A stretch of DNA of 9,212 nucleotides from Jatrophihabitans sp. GTDB taxonomy: Bacteria; Actinomycetota; Actinomycetes; Mycobacteriales; Jatrophihabitantaceae. Position 1 is the stretch's first letter, and each line of letters begins with the position of its first letter. Location: positions 1 through 9,212 of the forward strand of contig JAOPVG010000160.1 of NCBI GenBank assembly GCA_025966255.1, written 5' to 3'. The notes under the pieces are model-generated. The model was not told the origin of the DNA. It ran no database searches and saw only the letters and a program-made list of their open reading frames with translations. Both the position numbers and the translations under genes were made by a program. Below are positions 1 through 6,851 of this stretch, one piece after another.

Positions 1-419
1 ACTCCCCGCGTCTGGAGAAGCATCGCGACGAGCAGCGTCAGCGCGCCGACTGCGCCTATCGCTTCAGCCCAGGCACTCAGGGTCTTCTCGGGGTACCAGA
101 TCGGTTCGTACATATTCGGCAGCGGACCAAGTGCCCCGACATCGGCGTACCGATAGATCAGGACCGCCGCGGTGCCGCCCGCGGCGACCAGGAACGCGAA
201 CGCCGCGGTGTAGCGACGTGGCCGAAGCAACAGGGCGGTGCCTGCCACGAGCGCCAGGGCACCCTCGATGCGGAACAGGTCGCCCTGGCTGATCGTGCTG
301 GACTTGACGCCGTCGTATCCCGACGCCAGGTCGAAGTGGACGAACGCGTCCACCGCTAGTCCCGCCAGCACGACGACGGTCAATCCGACGCGGATAGCCA
401 ACCAACCCCGACTGCTCAT
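1..419 (-). CDS. Uncharacterised four-helix integral membrane protein, 3' end cut by the window
   Basis: The frame is open from an ATG at 419 to the window edge and gives 139 residues with no stop. Four hydrophobic stretches are visible at about residues 8-28, 49-66, 71-90 and 115-135. Between them are a short loop with HFDLASGYD and ISQGDLFRIEG, and a loop with GPLPNMYEPIWYPEKT. This layout resembles a common actinobacterial hypothetical membrane protein of about 130-150 residues with a DoxX-like four-helix topology, so little is probably missing. The function is unknown. An in-frame GTG at 428 is an alternative start. A GAAGGGG stretch lies only a few bases before the GTG and about 11 bases before the ATG, so the start is not settled. 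The gene lies 238 bases downstream of the catabolic operon on the same strand and is probably a separate unit. Confidence 0.75.
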   Translation of the reverse strand, partial: MSSRGWLAIRVGLTVVVLAGLAVDAFVHFDLASGYDGVKSSTISQGDLFRIEGALALVAGTALLLRPRRYTAAFAFLVAAGGTAAVLIYRYADVGALGPLPNMYEPIWYPEKTLSAWAEAIGAVGALTLLVAMLLQTRG

Positions 420-657
420 GAAGCTCACGGCCCCTTCGTGTCCGTCCGCCGTGGCCAACCGTTCCCCACAACCAGTGGCGGCCTCTTGCTTAGGACACGC
501 GGCCGCGCTCGAATCGGTTCACCCGCTCGGGCTTCGAGCGCCGTCCACGCGACCCCGTCTGTCGACGCTGCAGTGGCCGAAGGGTTGGCCACAGACGCCG
601 ATCTCTGTTGGACGACTGCGATTCGGGACGTGCGGGTGGACGATCAGGACGTGCACG
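420..657. other. Intergenic gap without a convincing gene
   Basis: This gap separates the end of the VOC gene from the membrane protein gene. Frames open on either strand here lack a family signature and shadow neighbouring genes. It holds a short hairpin at 573-592, a 10-base inverted repeat (GTGGCCAACC at 451-460 against GGTTGGCCAC at 583-592) and a 12-base perfect palindrome GACGTGCACGTC at 648-659 that overlaps the VOC stop codon. The promoter of the membrane protein gene should be here, but no clear -10/-35 pair was found. Confidence 0.5.
573..592 (-). terminator. Weak candidate terminator hairpin after the operon
   Basis: GTGGCC and GGCCAC form a 6-base GC-rich stem around an 8-base loop, about 65 bases past the VOC stop. 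No T-run follows on the minus strand, so this would be a U-less terminator at best. Chance is a real alternative in DNA this GC-rich. Confidence 0.25.
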
Positions 658-1101
658 TCACGTGGCCGTCTTGCGGGCCATCAGCACGGCACCGGCCTGC
701 TCGAGCGTGTCGAAGTACACGAACCCCGAGCCGTTCGGGCGCTGGCCCCGCATGATCACGTCGAGTCCGAGCGCGCGTCCCTGCTCGGCCGCGACGTCGA
801 CGTCGGACTCGAAGCCGACATGGAACACGCCCTCGCCGTGAGCGTCGAGGAAGCGCCGCTGGGGGCAGTCGAGCGCCGGTGGCTCGCACAGCTGAAGTTG
901 GACGTTCTCCAGGTTGGCCAACCGGTACCGCATCGCATAGAACGCCTCCGGATTGGGGACGTCCAGATCGGTGTACTCGGTCAGCGGGGGGTACTCCTGC
1001 CACGGTCCGATGCCGATCGACTCGTAGTAGGCGACGCTCTTGTCGATTTCGTGGACGACGAAGCAGATGTGGTGCAGCTGCCGGAACGGGGTGGATGTCA
1101 T
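658..1101 (-). CDS. VOC-superfamily (glyoxalase/methylmalonyl-CoA epimerase-like) protein
   Basis: The product has 147 residues and a two-module vicinal-oxygen-chelate fold. The first module begins with QLHHICFVVHEIDKSVAYYESIGIGPW (residues about 8-34, in the family pattern) and reaches ENVQLQLCEP (65-74). The second begins with GEGVFHVGFE (89-98). His10/His11, a Gln near 68-70 and His94 are the likely metal ligands. The usual closing Glu (as in GVLIEL) is not seen; the end reads GAVLMARKTAT. The family includes epimerases, lyases and dioxygenases, so the reaction is not assigned. The start at 1101 has GGAG 8 bases upstream. An ATG at 1149 would overlap the previous stop by ATGA, but the 16 extra codons (rich in Pro and His) have unusually many A/T third positions, which argues against it. 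This is the last gene of the operon. Confidence 0.85.
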   Translation of the reverse strand: MTSTPFRQLHHICFVVHEIDKSVAYYESIGIGPWQEYPPLTEYTDLDVPNPEAFYAMRYRLANLENVQLQLCEPPALDCPQRRFLDAHGEGVFHVGFESDVDVAAEQGRALGLDVIMRGQRPNGSGFVYFDTLEQAGAVLMARKTAT

Positions 1102-1109
1102 CGCAGTGT

Positions 1110-1113
1110 CTCC
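1110..1113 (-). promoter_or_regulatory. Ribosome binding site deciding the VOC start
   Basis: GGAG on the minus strand lies 8 bases before the ATG at 1101. The upstream ATG at 1149 has only a weak GGTGA, so this site favours the shorter protein. Confidence 0.55.
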
Positions 1114-1145
1114 GGGATGGTGCGGTCGAGGCTGGGGTTGCGCGG

Positions 1146-2207
1146 TCATGCCGTCACCGCGGCCAGGGCGTCGAGGATTCGCTGGTTGAAGGCGTCGAGA
1201 TCGATCGTCGGCTCGTCGGCCGCGGCCAGGTCATAGGTGGGTGGCGCGGTGTCGACGACTTGGTCGAGGGCGGCCCGGACCCGGTGGTGCAGGTCGAGCG
1301 CGGCGAGGTCGGGGCACCAGGCGAGGAGATCGGCGACCGCGAGCCACGCGCCGGTCGGGTTGGAACGTCGGCTGCCGGTGCGGTGGGGGGACGAGCCGTG
1401 CGCGGGCTCGAACAGCGCCGTCACGCCGTGCCCGAAGGATCGGTCCGGGTTGATGGTGGCCGAGCCGCACAGCGCCGGTGACCCGGCCCGGGCGCAGACG
1501 ATGTCGGAGAGGATGTCGCCGAACAGCCCCTCGGTGACGATGACCGACGGCAGCTGCTCGTACTTGACCAGTTCGTAGGCCGCACGGTCGACGTTGACGT
1601 CCACGAACGGGACGCCGCTGGCGGCCGCGGTGGCGTGGGCGGTTCGGCGCCAGAGTCTCGAAGTGGCGAAGACGCTCGCCTTGTCGACGCTGATGACGCG
1701 CCGGCCGGGGTAGGCGCGGGCGTGCTCGACGGCGATGTCGAAGACCTCCTGGACCCGGACGGGGTCGAGGACGAGACGGTCCTCGGCGGCGCGGACGCCG
1801 TCGCTCTCGATCCGTCGGTCCGGTCCGGCGTAGGCGCCGCCGGTGATGTTGCGGACGATGATCACGTCCTCGTCCCCGGGCAGGCGGACGGTGCGCACGC
1901 TGATCCGCAGGTCGAACAGGTGACGCAGCTCGATGAGTGCGGCCTCCGGGTTCGGGCATTGATCTGCGGTGATGCCGGGGTGCGAGCCGACCGCGCCGGA
2001 CAGGATCACGTCAGCGGCACGGCAGGCCTGGACGGTTTGCGACGGCAGGGTCGAGCCGGTCTCGGCCCATCCAGTGGTGCCGTACGGCCACGGTCCGGTC
2101 AGGCGCACCGGCGCGCCGTCGGCTTCGAGGCGGCGCAGGAAGGCGACCGGACCGTCGAGGATCTCGGCGCCGATGCCGTCGCCGGGAAGGAGCGCGATCG
2201 TCGTCAT
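1146..2207 (-). CDS. Isocitrate/isopropylmalate-family dehydrogenase
   Basis: The product has 353 residues, the normal length for 3-isopropylmalate, tartrate/D-malate or homoisocitrate dehydrogenases. These oxidise and decarboxylate (2R)-malate-type acids with NAD(P)+ and a divalent metal. The N-terminus LLPGDGIGAEI is characteristic. The substrate and metal residues are retained: Arg95 and Arg105 in the ELRHLFDLRISVRTVR stretch, Arg119 and Tyr126 in RNITGGAYAG, Lys176 in VDKAS, Asp207 in NVDRAAY, and Asp231/Asp235 in FGDILSD. The cofactor loop reads HGSSPHRTG, with His-Arg where NAD enzymes usually have Asp-Ile and NADP enzymes Lys-Tyr, which hints at NADP use. It overlaps the DUF6282 stop by ATGA; its GGAG is 12 bases away, so translation is probably coupled. 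A leucine-biosynthesis role (leuB) is unlikely in this catabolic operon, and the substrate is unknown. Confidence 0.88.
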   Translation of the reverse strand: MTTIALLPGDGIGAEILDGPVAFLRRLEADGAPVRLTGPWPYGTTGWAETGSTLPSQTVQACRAADVILSGAVGSHPGITADQCPNPEAALIELRHLFDLRISVRTVRLPGDEDVIIVRNITGGAYAGPDRRIESDGVRAAEDRLVLDPVRVQEVFDIAVEHARAYPGRRVISVDKASVFATSRLWRRTAHATAAASGVPFVDVNVDRAAYELVKYEQLPSVIVTEGLFGDILSDIVCARAGSPALCGSATINPDRSFGHGVTALFEPAHGSSPHRTGSRRSNPTGAWLAVADLLAWCPDLAALDLHHRVRAALDQVVDTAPPTYDLAAADEPTIDLDAFNQRILDALAAVTA

Positions 2208-3046
2208 GGCAGCAGGAGGCTCCGGCTCTGGGTCGTCATGATCGCGACGGCGGTGTCCGTCCCGACGTGCTTCTCGAGGTCGGTGAGCCAGGGTGCGACG
2301 GCGACCGCGGGGGGTGCGTGGTCGGCGTGGCCGAGGTCGCCGCCGAAGACGAGCAGCGACGCCGGATAGCCGCGAGTGAGGCTGAGGCTGGCGTGCTCGG
2401 CGTCGCTGAGCAGGTCGGGCAGGATGCCCAACTCGAGCTGCGCGTCGAGGTGCTGCAGCGCCTCGGCGGCCTCGTCGTTCCAGTGCAGGAACGCCATCTT
2501 CGGGTGATTGACCATGAGTCGTTGGACGCCGTGCGCGCGCGCGGCCCGGAACAGCACGACCGTCTCGTCGGCCGAGAGGTGCCCGCTGGCCAGCAAGAGG
2601 TCGTGGGCGGAGACGACATCGAGCACGTCGTGCCATTGCGGCAGCAGCGCGCCGTCGTCGCGGAGCACGTCGACCGGCGCGAGCTCGAAGCCGCGGTGGA
2701 CGGAGAGTTCGGGCGATGCCGCGCCGGCCTTGTGGGTGCGGGCCGACACCGTCGGCATCCAGACCACGCGTCCGCCCAGCCGGGCCGCGACCTCGACCGC
2801 GTCCGGGTTGGCCCCGCCGACCGGGCTGTTGAGGACGACGCCGCCGTACACTCCGGCGGCCGCACCACCCGCGGCGGCCGCCCGCTCGACGGTGCTGCCT
2901 TCGTGTGCCTTGAGCACGACGGTGGTGAACCCGACCGCCTGCTCGGCCGCGACCGTGGCCCGGTCGTCGCCGTGGCGGGGCAGCAGGCTCGGCGCGGCGT
3001 GCGCGTGCAGGTCGGTCAGGTCGACCGCCCAGTCCGGCATCGTCAT
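2204..3046 (-). CDS. DUF6282-type amidohydrolase-like protein
   Basis: The product has 280 residues. The pattern fits the DUF6282 family, which looks like a metal-dependent TIM-barrel hydrolase (amidohydrolase/PHP-like). DLHAHAAPSLLPRHGDD at 12-28 gives the DxHxH metal pair (Asp12, His14, His16). VVLKAHEGST at 43-52 supplies a conserved Lys46 and His48. GGVVLNSPVGGANPDAV at 68-84 and VVWMPT at 94-99 follow, then GHLSADE at 155-161 (His156), VNHPK at 179-183 (His181) and FGGDLGH at 234-240 (Asp237). Every expected ligand position is filled, so the enzyme is probably active, but to my knowledge no reaction has been established for this family. Hydrolysis of an amide, lactam, lactone or cyclic intermediate is a guess. 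The start at 3046 has GGAG 5 bases upstream and overlaps the ligase stop by ATGA; the internal ATG at 3040 is less likely. Confidence 0.82.
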   Translation of the reverse strand: MTMPDWAVDLTDLHAHAAPSLLPRHGDDRATVAAEQAVGFTTVVLKAHEGSTVERAAAAGGAAAGVYGGVVLNSPVGGANPDAVEVAARLGGRVVWMPTVSARTHKAGAASPELSVHRGFELAPVDVLRDDGALLPQWHDVLDVVSAHDLLLASGHLSADETVVLFRAARAHGVQRLMVNHPKMAFLHWNDEAAEALQHLDAQLELGILPDLLSDAEHASLSLTRGYPASLLVFGGDLGHADHAPPAVAVAPWLTDLEKHVGTDTAVAIMTTQSRSLLLP

Positions 3047-4446
3047 GTGAGCTCCACCCAGTCGAGGACCGGACGCTGGCCGAGCAGGCGGCGCTGCACC
3101 TTGCCGGCCGCGGCGTCACGGGGCAGGGCGTCCACCCGGGCGACAGCGACCGGCCGCATGAACGTCGGCAGCTCGTCGATGCGGACGCGGAGCTCATCGA
3201 CCGGGAGCGCGTCGGACACCACGTACAGCACAACCTCCTCGTCGACGAGCGCGCCCTTGCGCTTCCAGATCGCGTGGTCGTTCAGGCCGGCCACGGCCGC
3301 GAGGTGGTTCTCGACGAACGGGATCGGCACGAACTCGCCCTTGACCCGGATCGACTCCGCGCTCCGCTCGAGAAACACCAGATAGTCCTCGCGCTCGGCG
3401 CGGCCGAGGTCGCCGGTGTCGAACCAGCCGGCGGCGTCGCGGCCGGTGTTCAGACCGGTGTCGGTGACGTACCCGTCGAACAGGGCGGCGCGGGTCCGCT
3501 CGCGAACGAAGATCGTGCCGTGGTCGTCGAGGCGCCACTCGATGTCGGCTCGGCCCGCTCCGCCGTGGCGGCTGGCGTCGTCCGGGATGTCGTCGCTCGC
3601 CGTCCAGCGGTGTAGGTGCGACACGCCGCCGGCCTCGGTCGAGCCGTAGCCCGACACCGCCGCCGGGATGTCGAAGCGGTGCAGGAAGTCGCGGTCGGCG
3701 TAGAACATGGACCGCACCCGATGGCCGTGGGCATCACCGGTTGTGGTCGCCTTCTTCAAGATCTCGACCGGCGGCGCGTGCAGGATCAGCACGCTCACCT
3801 GCTCGCCGACCACAGCCGGCCAGAAGCCGCTCGCCGAGAACTTCCCGACCGTCAGGACATCGGCGCCGGTGAGCAGCGCCGTGATCATCCCGTAGCCCAT
3901 CGGGTTGATATGGAAGAGCGGCAGCGGCGCCAGCACTCGGTCCGTCGGGGTCAGCTCGAGCGCGCCGGCCATCGCGGCGGCCAGCCGGGCGAAGTAGTCG
4001 TGGGTCTGGGTGCAGAACTTCGGCAGGCCCGTCGTGCCCGAGGTATGCATGTAGGACACGACGTCGAATGGGTCGGCGTCCAGGCCGGGCAGCGCACGGA
4101 GATCGGCGGGTCCGGACGTCCGGGCGCGGGCGATGTCGTCGGCGCGCAGAACCACGTCGGGGGCAAGTGGGGCGAGCATCCGGTCGACGAGCTCGTTCGG
4201 GTAGTTGGGGTTGACCAGCGCGACCGGCGCCCCGGCCAGCAGGCAGGCCAGCCAGGTGATCACGTAGTCGGTCGAGGTGGACGCGACCAGCGCAACCTTC
4301 TGACCGGGCCGCAGACCGCACGCCTGGGCGTGGGCCGCCGCGTGGCCGAGCGCATCGACGATGGTGATCTGGTCGTCCACCGTGCCGAGGCGGAGGTCGG
4401 GTCGTCGCCGCGACTGGTCGACGATCGACCGGGCCAGATTCGTCAC
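3043..4446 (-). CDS. AMP-forming acyl-CoA ligase (class I adenylate-forming enzyme)
   Basis: The product has 467 residues and is predicted to activate a carboxylic acid as the acyl-adenylate and transfer it to CoA. Family core motifs appear in order: the phosphate loop TSGTTGLPK (135-143), YGSTE (267-271), WFDTGDLG (341-348, Asp346 for the ribose), the hinge region FLERSAESIRVKGEFV (358-373) and the catalytic lysine in AAGKVQRRLL (Lys449). It is shorter than many members (500-550), with the N-terminal domain trimmed. The start is a GTG at 4446 that overlaps the dehydrogenase stop by GTGA, with GAGGG 6 bases upstream. The frame stays open upstream inside the dehydrogenase gene, but that extension has no ligase sequence. 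The substrate pocket cannot be read by eye. Lying directly after an acyl-CoA dehydrogenase homologue, it probably makes that enzyme's CoA-ester substrate. Confidence 0.92.
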   Translation of the reverse strand: MTNLARSIVDQSRRRPDLRLGTVDDQITIVDALGHAAAHAQACGLRPGQKVALVASTSTDYVITWLACLLAGAPVALVNPNYPNELVDRMLAPLAPDVVLRADDIARARTSGPADLRALPGLDADPFDVVSYMHTSGTTGLPKFCTQTHDYFARLAAAMAGALELTPTDRVLAPLPLFHINPMGYGMITALLTGADVLTVGKFSASGFWPAVVGEQVSVLILHAPPVEILKKATTTGDAHGHRVRSMFYADRDFLHRFDIPAAVSGYGSTEAGGVSHLHRWTASDDIPDDASRHGGAGRADIEWRLDDHGTIFVRERTRAALFDGYVTDTGLNTGRDAAGWFDTGDLGRAEREDYLVFLERSAESIRVKGEFVPIPFVENHLAAVAGLNDHAIWKRKGALVDEEVVLYVVSDALPVDELRVRIDELPTFMRPVAVARVDALPRDAAAGKVQRRLLGQRPVLDWVELT

Positions 4447-5591
4447 GAAAGGCCCTCGTGCCCGGCGTCCTTGAGGACGCGCTGCGCGATGAAGTTGCGC
4501 ATGATCTCGGTCGACCCGCCCGCGACCTTGAGCACCTTGATGTCGTTCAGGATGTCGGTGTACGGCGTGTCGACGTAGAGCCCGTGCCCGCCGACGAGGC
4601 TGAAGGATGCCTCGGACGCCTGGTCGGCCGCGGTGATCGCCAGTCGCTTGGCCGTCGTCGTCCGCAGGGCGATGTCCTCTCCCCGTTCGTGCGCCAGCGC
4701 GGCGTCGTCGCGGGCGAGCGACGCCGCCTGCAGCGCGGTCCAGGCGTCCGCCACCATCCATTTGATGCCTTGGAAGTCGGTGACGACGCCCTCCCCGACC
4801 GCGCGCTCGGAGGCGTAGCGCAGCCCGAGCTCCAACGCTCGGCGGCCGAGGCCGATCAGCTCCGAGGCGTTGCCCAGGCGACTGATGTTGAACGTCGACA
4901 GGAAGGTCTGCAGGCCGCCACCGACCGGCCCCAGCCGGGCGGCGTCGGGGACGCGGACCGCGTCGAACTCGACGTCGGCGGTGCGGATGAGGCGCAGCCC
5001 GATCGCCCGCGTGACGTGGGTGCGGATGCCCGGAAGGGTCATGTCGACGAGGAAGCTGGTGAGCCCCTCCGGTGCCATCGCGTAGAAGAGCGTGACGTGG
5101 GAGTCGGCACCCAGGTTGATGTGCGTCTTGCTGCCGGTGATCACCCAGTCTCCGCCGTCGCGGACGGCGGTCGATTTCATCGCCTTGAACGACGACCCGG
5201 CGTTCTTCTCGCTGATCGACTCGGAGAAGACGACCTCGCCGGTGGCGATGCCGCGCAGCCACTGTTGCTTCTGCTCGTCGGTGCCCCAGTCGAGCAGCCA
5301 GCGCTGCCCTTGAGCCGCAATCTGCCCGGACACCAGGCCGTGCCGGCCGACCTCTTCGCTGATCACCGTGTACTCCGCGACGCCGCCGCCGAGGCCGCCG
5401 AAGTCGACGGGGACGAGCGGCCCGAGGTAGCCGAGCCGGCCCAGCTCCCGGTACAGCTCGCGCGGAAACTTGTTGGCCCGGTTGGCGATGTCCAGCTCGC
5501 CGCGGTGCTCTTCGCCGAACGCGGCCAACTCGGCGGCGGTGCTCTTGATCCAGGCCGCCTTGGCCGGGTCGGTCAGCAACGTGGGGTACAT
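4443..5591 (-). CDS. Acyl-CoA dehydrogenase family flavoprotein lacking the usual catalytic Glu
   Basis: The product has 382 residues, full length for the family. The N-terminal helical domain includes LGYLGPLVPVDFGGLGGG (53-70). The FAD/substrate motif is FSESISEKNAGSS (122-134), followed by WVITGSKTHINLG (149-161), TDFQGIKWMVAD (271-282) and GGHGLYVDTPYTDILNDIKV (334-353). The C-terminal motif reads KVAGGSTEIMRNFIAQRVL (355-373). Where short- and medium-chain enzymes have the catalytic Glu of EGTxEI, this protein has Gly358. At the alternative base position of isovaleryl- and long-chain enzymes (LDLER) it has Ser237 in FNISRL. It may use another base or do a different reaction on a CoA ester. 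The start at 5591 has GGGAG 5 bases upstream. The ligase gene overlaps its stop by GTGA. Membership of the family is secure; the reaction is not. Confidence 0.92.
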   Translation of the reverse strand: MYPTLLTDPAKAAWIKSTAAELAAFGEEHRGELDIANRANKFPRELYRELGRLGYLGPLVPVDFGGLGGGVAEYTVISEEVGRHGLVSGQIAAQGQRWLLDWGTDEQKQQWLRGIATGEVVFSESISEKNAGSSFKAMKSTAVRDGGDWVITGSKTHINLGADSHVTLFYAMAPEGLTSFLVDMTLPGIRTHVTRAIGLRLIRTADVEFDAVRVPDAARLGPVGGGLQTFLSTFNISRLGNASELIGLGRRALELGLRYASERAVGEGVVTDFQGIKWMVADAWTALQAASLARDDAALAHERGEDIALRTTTAKRLAITAADQASEASFSLVGGHGLYVDTPYTDILNDIKVLKVAGGSTEIMRNFIAQRVLKDAGHEGLS

Positions 5592-5659
5592 CAGCTCTCC
5601 CAAGGGAGTCGGGTCAAGGACCACATCGGTCGGGCCTCGAGGTCGACGCGCCGGCTCAT
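5591..5659 (-). CDS. Possible 22-codon linking ORF between two operon genes
   Basis: This ORF starts at an ATG that overlaps the oxidoreductase stop as TGATG and ends at a TGA that overlaps the acyl-CoA dehydrogenase ATG as TGATG, so it fills the 67-base gap exactly. The peptide begins MSRRVDLEARPMW and ends LPWES. Nineteen of 22 codons end in G or C, which is in keeping with coding DNA here but also with the base composition. There is no strong ribosome binding site of its own. It may serve only to carry ribosomes from one gene to the next. Chance remains a serious alternative. Confidence 0.35.
   Translation of the reverse strand: MSRRVDLEARPMWSLTRLPWES
5597..5601 (-). promoter_or_regulatory. 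Ribosome binding site deciding the acyl-CoA dehydrogenase start
   Basis: GGGAG on the minus strand sits 5 bases before the ATG at 5591. It selects that start over in-frame GTG and TTG codons further upstream and yields a protein of family length. Confidence 0.6.
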
Positions 5660-6816
5660 CAGAACACCAAGCCGACGTGACGACTGGCGTCGGCGGTGGC
5701 GAACCGGTCGAGCCGCAACGCGGTCGCGTCCACGCTGGTGATCTCGCCCTCGACGATCTGCTCGGCGACCAGGCGGCCCACCTCGGGAGCCTGCATGAGG
5801 CCGTGTCCGGAGAAGCCACACGCGTTGACCCAACTGGGCGCCGCGGGATCGGCTCCCACGATGCCGTGGTGATCGGGCGTGATCTCGTAGGTCCCGGCCC
5901 AGCATCCGCCACGGTCCAGGGGCAGGTCGGCCAGCCAGGGAAATCGCGCGACGCCGAGCTCGAGGACGGTCTCCATCCAGGGCCAGTCGACGCTCGTGTC
6001 GTAGCCGTCGGCCTGGTCCGGACGCGCCCGTCCGAACAGCAGGCGGCTGCCCTCGCTGCGGACGAAGACGCCCGACCCGACGTCGATCGTCATCGGCACG
6101 GGTGCGGGCAGCGCTCCGGCCGCGGTGGCGTAGACGTTTCGGCGGGAGTGCACCACCGGCACGGCCAGTCCGGCCAGGGCGGCGAGTTCACCGGACCAGC
6201 CCCCGGCGGCATTGACGAGGTATTGCCCCCGCAGGGTGCGGGTACCGGCGGTGACCGTCCAGCTGCCGTCCGCCTCGCCCTCGATGGCCGTGACGCGGTG
6301 GCGGTACAGCGTGGTCGCGCCGCGGTCCCGGGCCATCCGGATGAAGGCGCTCGCCGTCAGGTGCGGGTCGACGACGCCGTCGGCCGGACCCCAGGTGGCG
6401 CCGCCGAGGCCGGCCTCGGCGAACGGCGTGATTCGGTTAGCAGTGGCCAGGTCCAGCAGCTCGACGGGCACGCCATGCGCGTGCTGCAACGTCACCGCGG
6501 CCAACTGGTCGGCCCAGGCTTCCTCGGGCACGAGGAGCAGGTAGCCCGACGGACGGTAGCCGACGTCGATGCCGTGGTCCTGGGCGAAGTCGCGGTAGCG
6601 CTGGATGCTGCGCCACGACAGCTCGATGTTCAACGGGTCGGCCCACTGCCCGCGGATCGAGGCGAACGACCGGCCGGTGCTGCCCTCGGCCGGTCCCCCG
6701 AAGGCCTCGACCATGATCACCCGCAGCCCGGCTCGGGCCAGATGGAACGCGCTGCTCGAGCCGATCGCGCCGGCCCCGACGACGACGACGTCGGCGATGA
6801 GTGGCTCGGTCGGCAT
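5659..6816 (-). CDS. FAD-dependent oxidoreductase of the DAO/sarcosine oxidase beta (SoxB-like) type
   Basis: The product has 385 residues. It starts with a Rossmann FAD site: ADVVVVGAGAIGSSSAFHLARAGLRVIMVEA (8-38), with Glu37 expected to bind the FAD ribose. A GSTGRSFASIRGQW segment (45-58) corresponds to the region after the dinucleotide fold in SoxB-like enzymes. The middle has GPADGVVDPHLTASAF (143-158). The C-terminal FAD/substrate motifs are CWAGTYEITPDHHGIVG (305-321) and GFSGHGLMQAPEVGRLVAEQI (334-354). Family members oxidise the C-N bond of amino acids or N-methylated amines (sarcosine, dimethylglycine, glycine, opines, D-amino acids, some prolines). The start at 6816 has GGAGG 4 bases upstream and fits the promoter comparison with pruA. 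An ATG at 6900 would add 28 residues rich in promoter-like sequence and is less likely. It is the first gene of the operon, and its substrate is unknown. Confidence 0.9.
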   Translation of the reverse strand: MPTEPLIADVVVVGAGAIGSSSAFHLARAGLRVIMVEAFGGPAEGSTGRSFASIRGQWADPLNIELSWRSIQRYRDFAQDHGIDVGYRPSGYLLLVPEEAWADQLAAVTLQHAHGVPVELLDLATANRITPFAEAGLGGATWGPADGVVDPHLTASAFIRMARDRGATTLYRHRVTAIEGEADGSWTVTAGTRTLRGQYLVNAAGGWSGELAALAGLAVPVVHSRRNVYATAAGALPAPVPMTIDVGSGVFVRSEGSRLLFGRARPDQADGYDTSVDWPWMETVLELGVARFPWLADLPLDRGGCWAGTYEITPDHHGIVGADPAAPSWVNACGFSGHGLMQAPEVGRLVAEQIVEGEITSVDATALRLDRFATADASRHVGLVF

Positions 6817-6820
6817 GCGG

Positions 6821-6825
6821 CCTCC
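6821..6825 (-). promoter_or_regulatory. Ribosome binding site deciding the oxidoreductase start
   Basis: GGAGG on the minus strand lies 4 bases before the ATG at 6816. Its CGGAG core sits at the same distance from the start codon as the CGGAG before pruA. Confidence 0.7.
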
Positions 6826-6851
6826 GTCAGCAATGGAAACGAGGTGCCCTG

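Noticed and set aside
648..659. Palindrome GACGTGCACGTC as an operator
   Set aside because: It overlaps the VOC stop codon, has no second copy seen and is far from any recognised start, so chance is the simplest reading.
238..1236. Plus-strand frame of 332 codons across the membrane protein, gap and VOC genes
   Set aside because: It spans two clear minus-strand genes and a non-coding gap and has no recognisable domain.
1146..3233. A 695-codon open frame that could suggest a fusion ending in the isopropylmalate-type dehydrogenase
   Set aside because: The part above 2207 is an out-of-frame reading of the DUF6282 gene. The dehydrogenase begins at the ATG at 2207 with its canonical N-terminus.
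2267..3385. Plus-strand frame of 372 codons opposite the DUF6282 and ligase genes
   Set aside because: The opposite strand has complete motif sets of two families; this frame is compositional.
3043..5262. A 739-codon open frame that could suggest an N-terminally extended ligase
   Set aside because: The extension above 4446 is the acyl-CoA dehydrogenase gene read in another frame; no ligase sequence occurs there and a GTG with a ribosome binding site sits at 4446.
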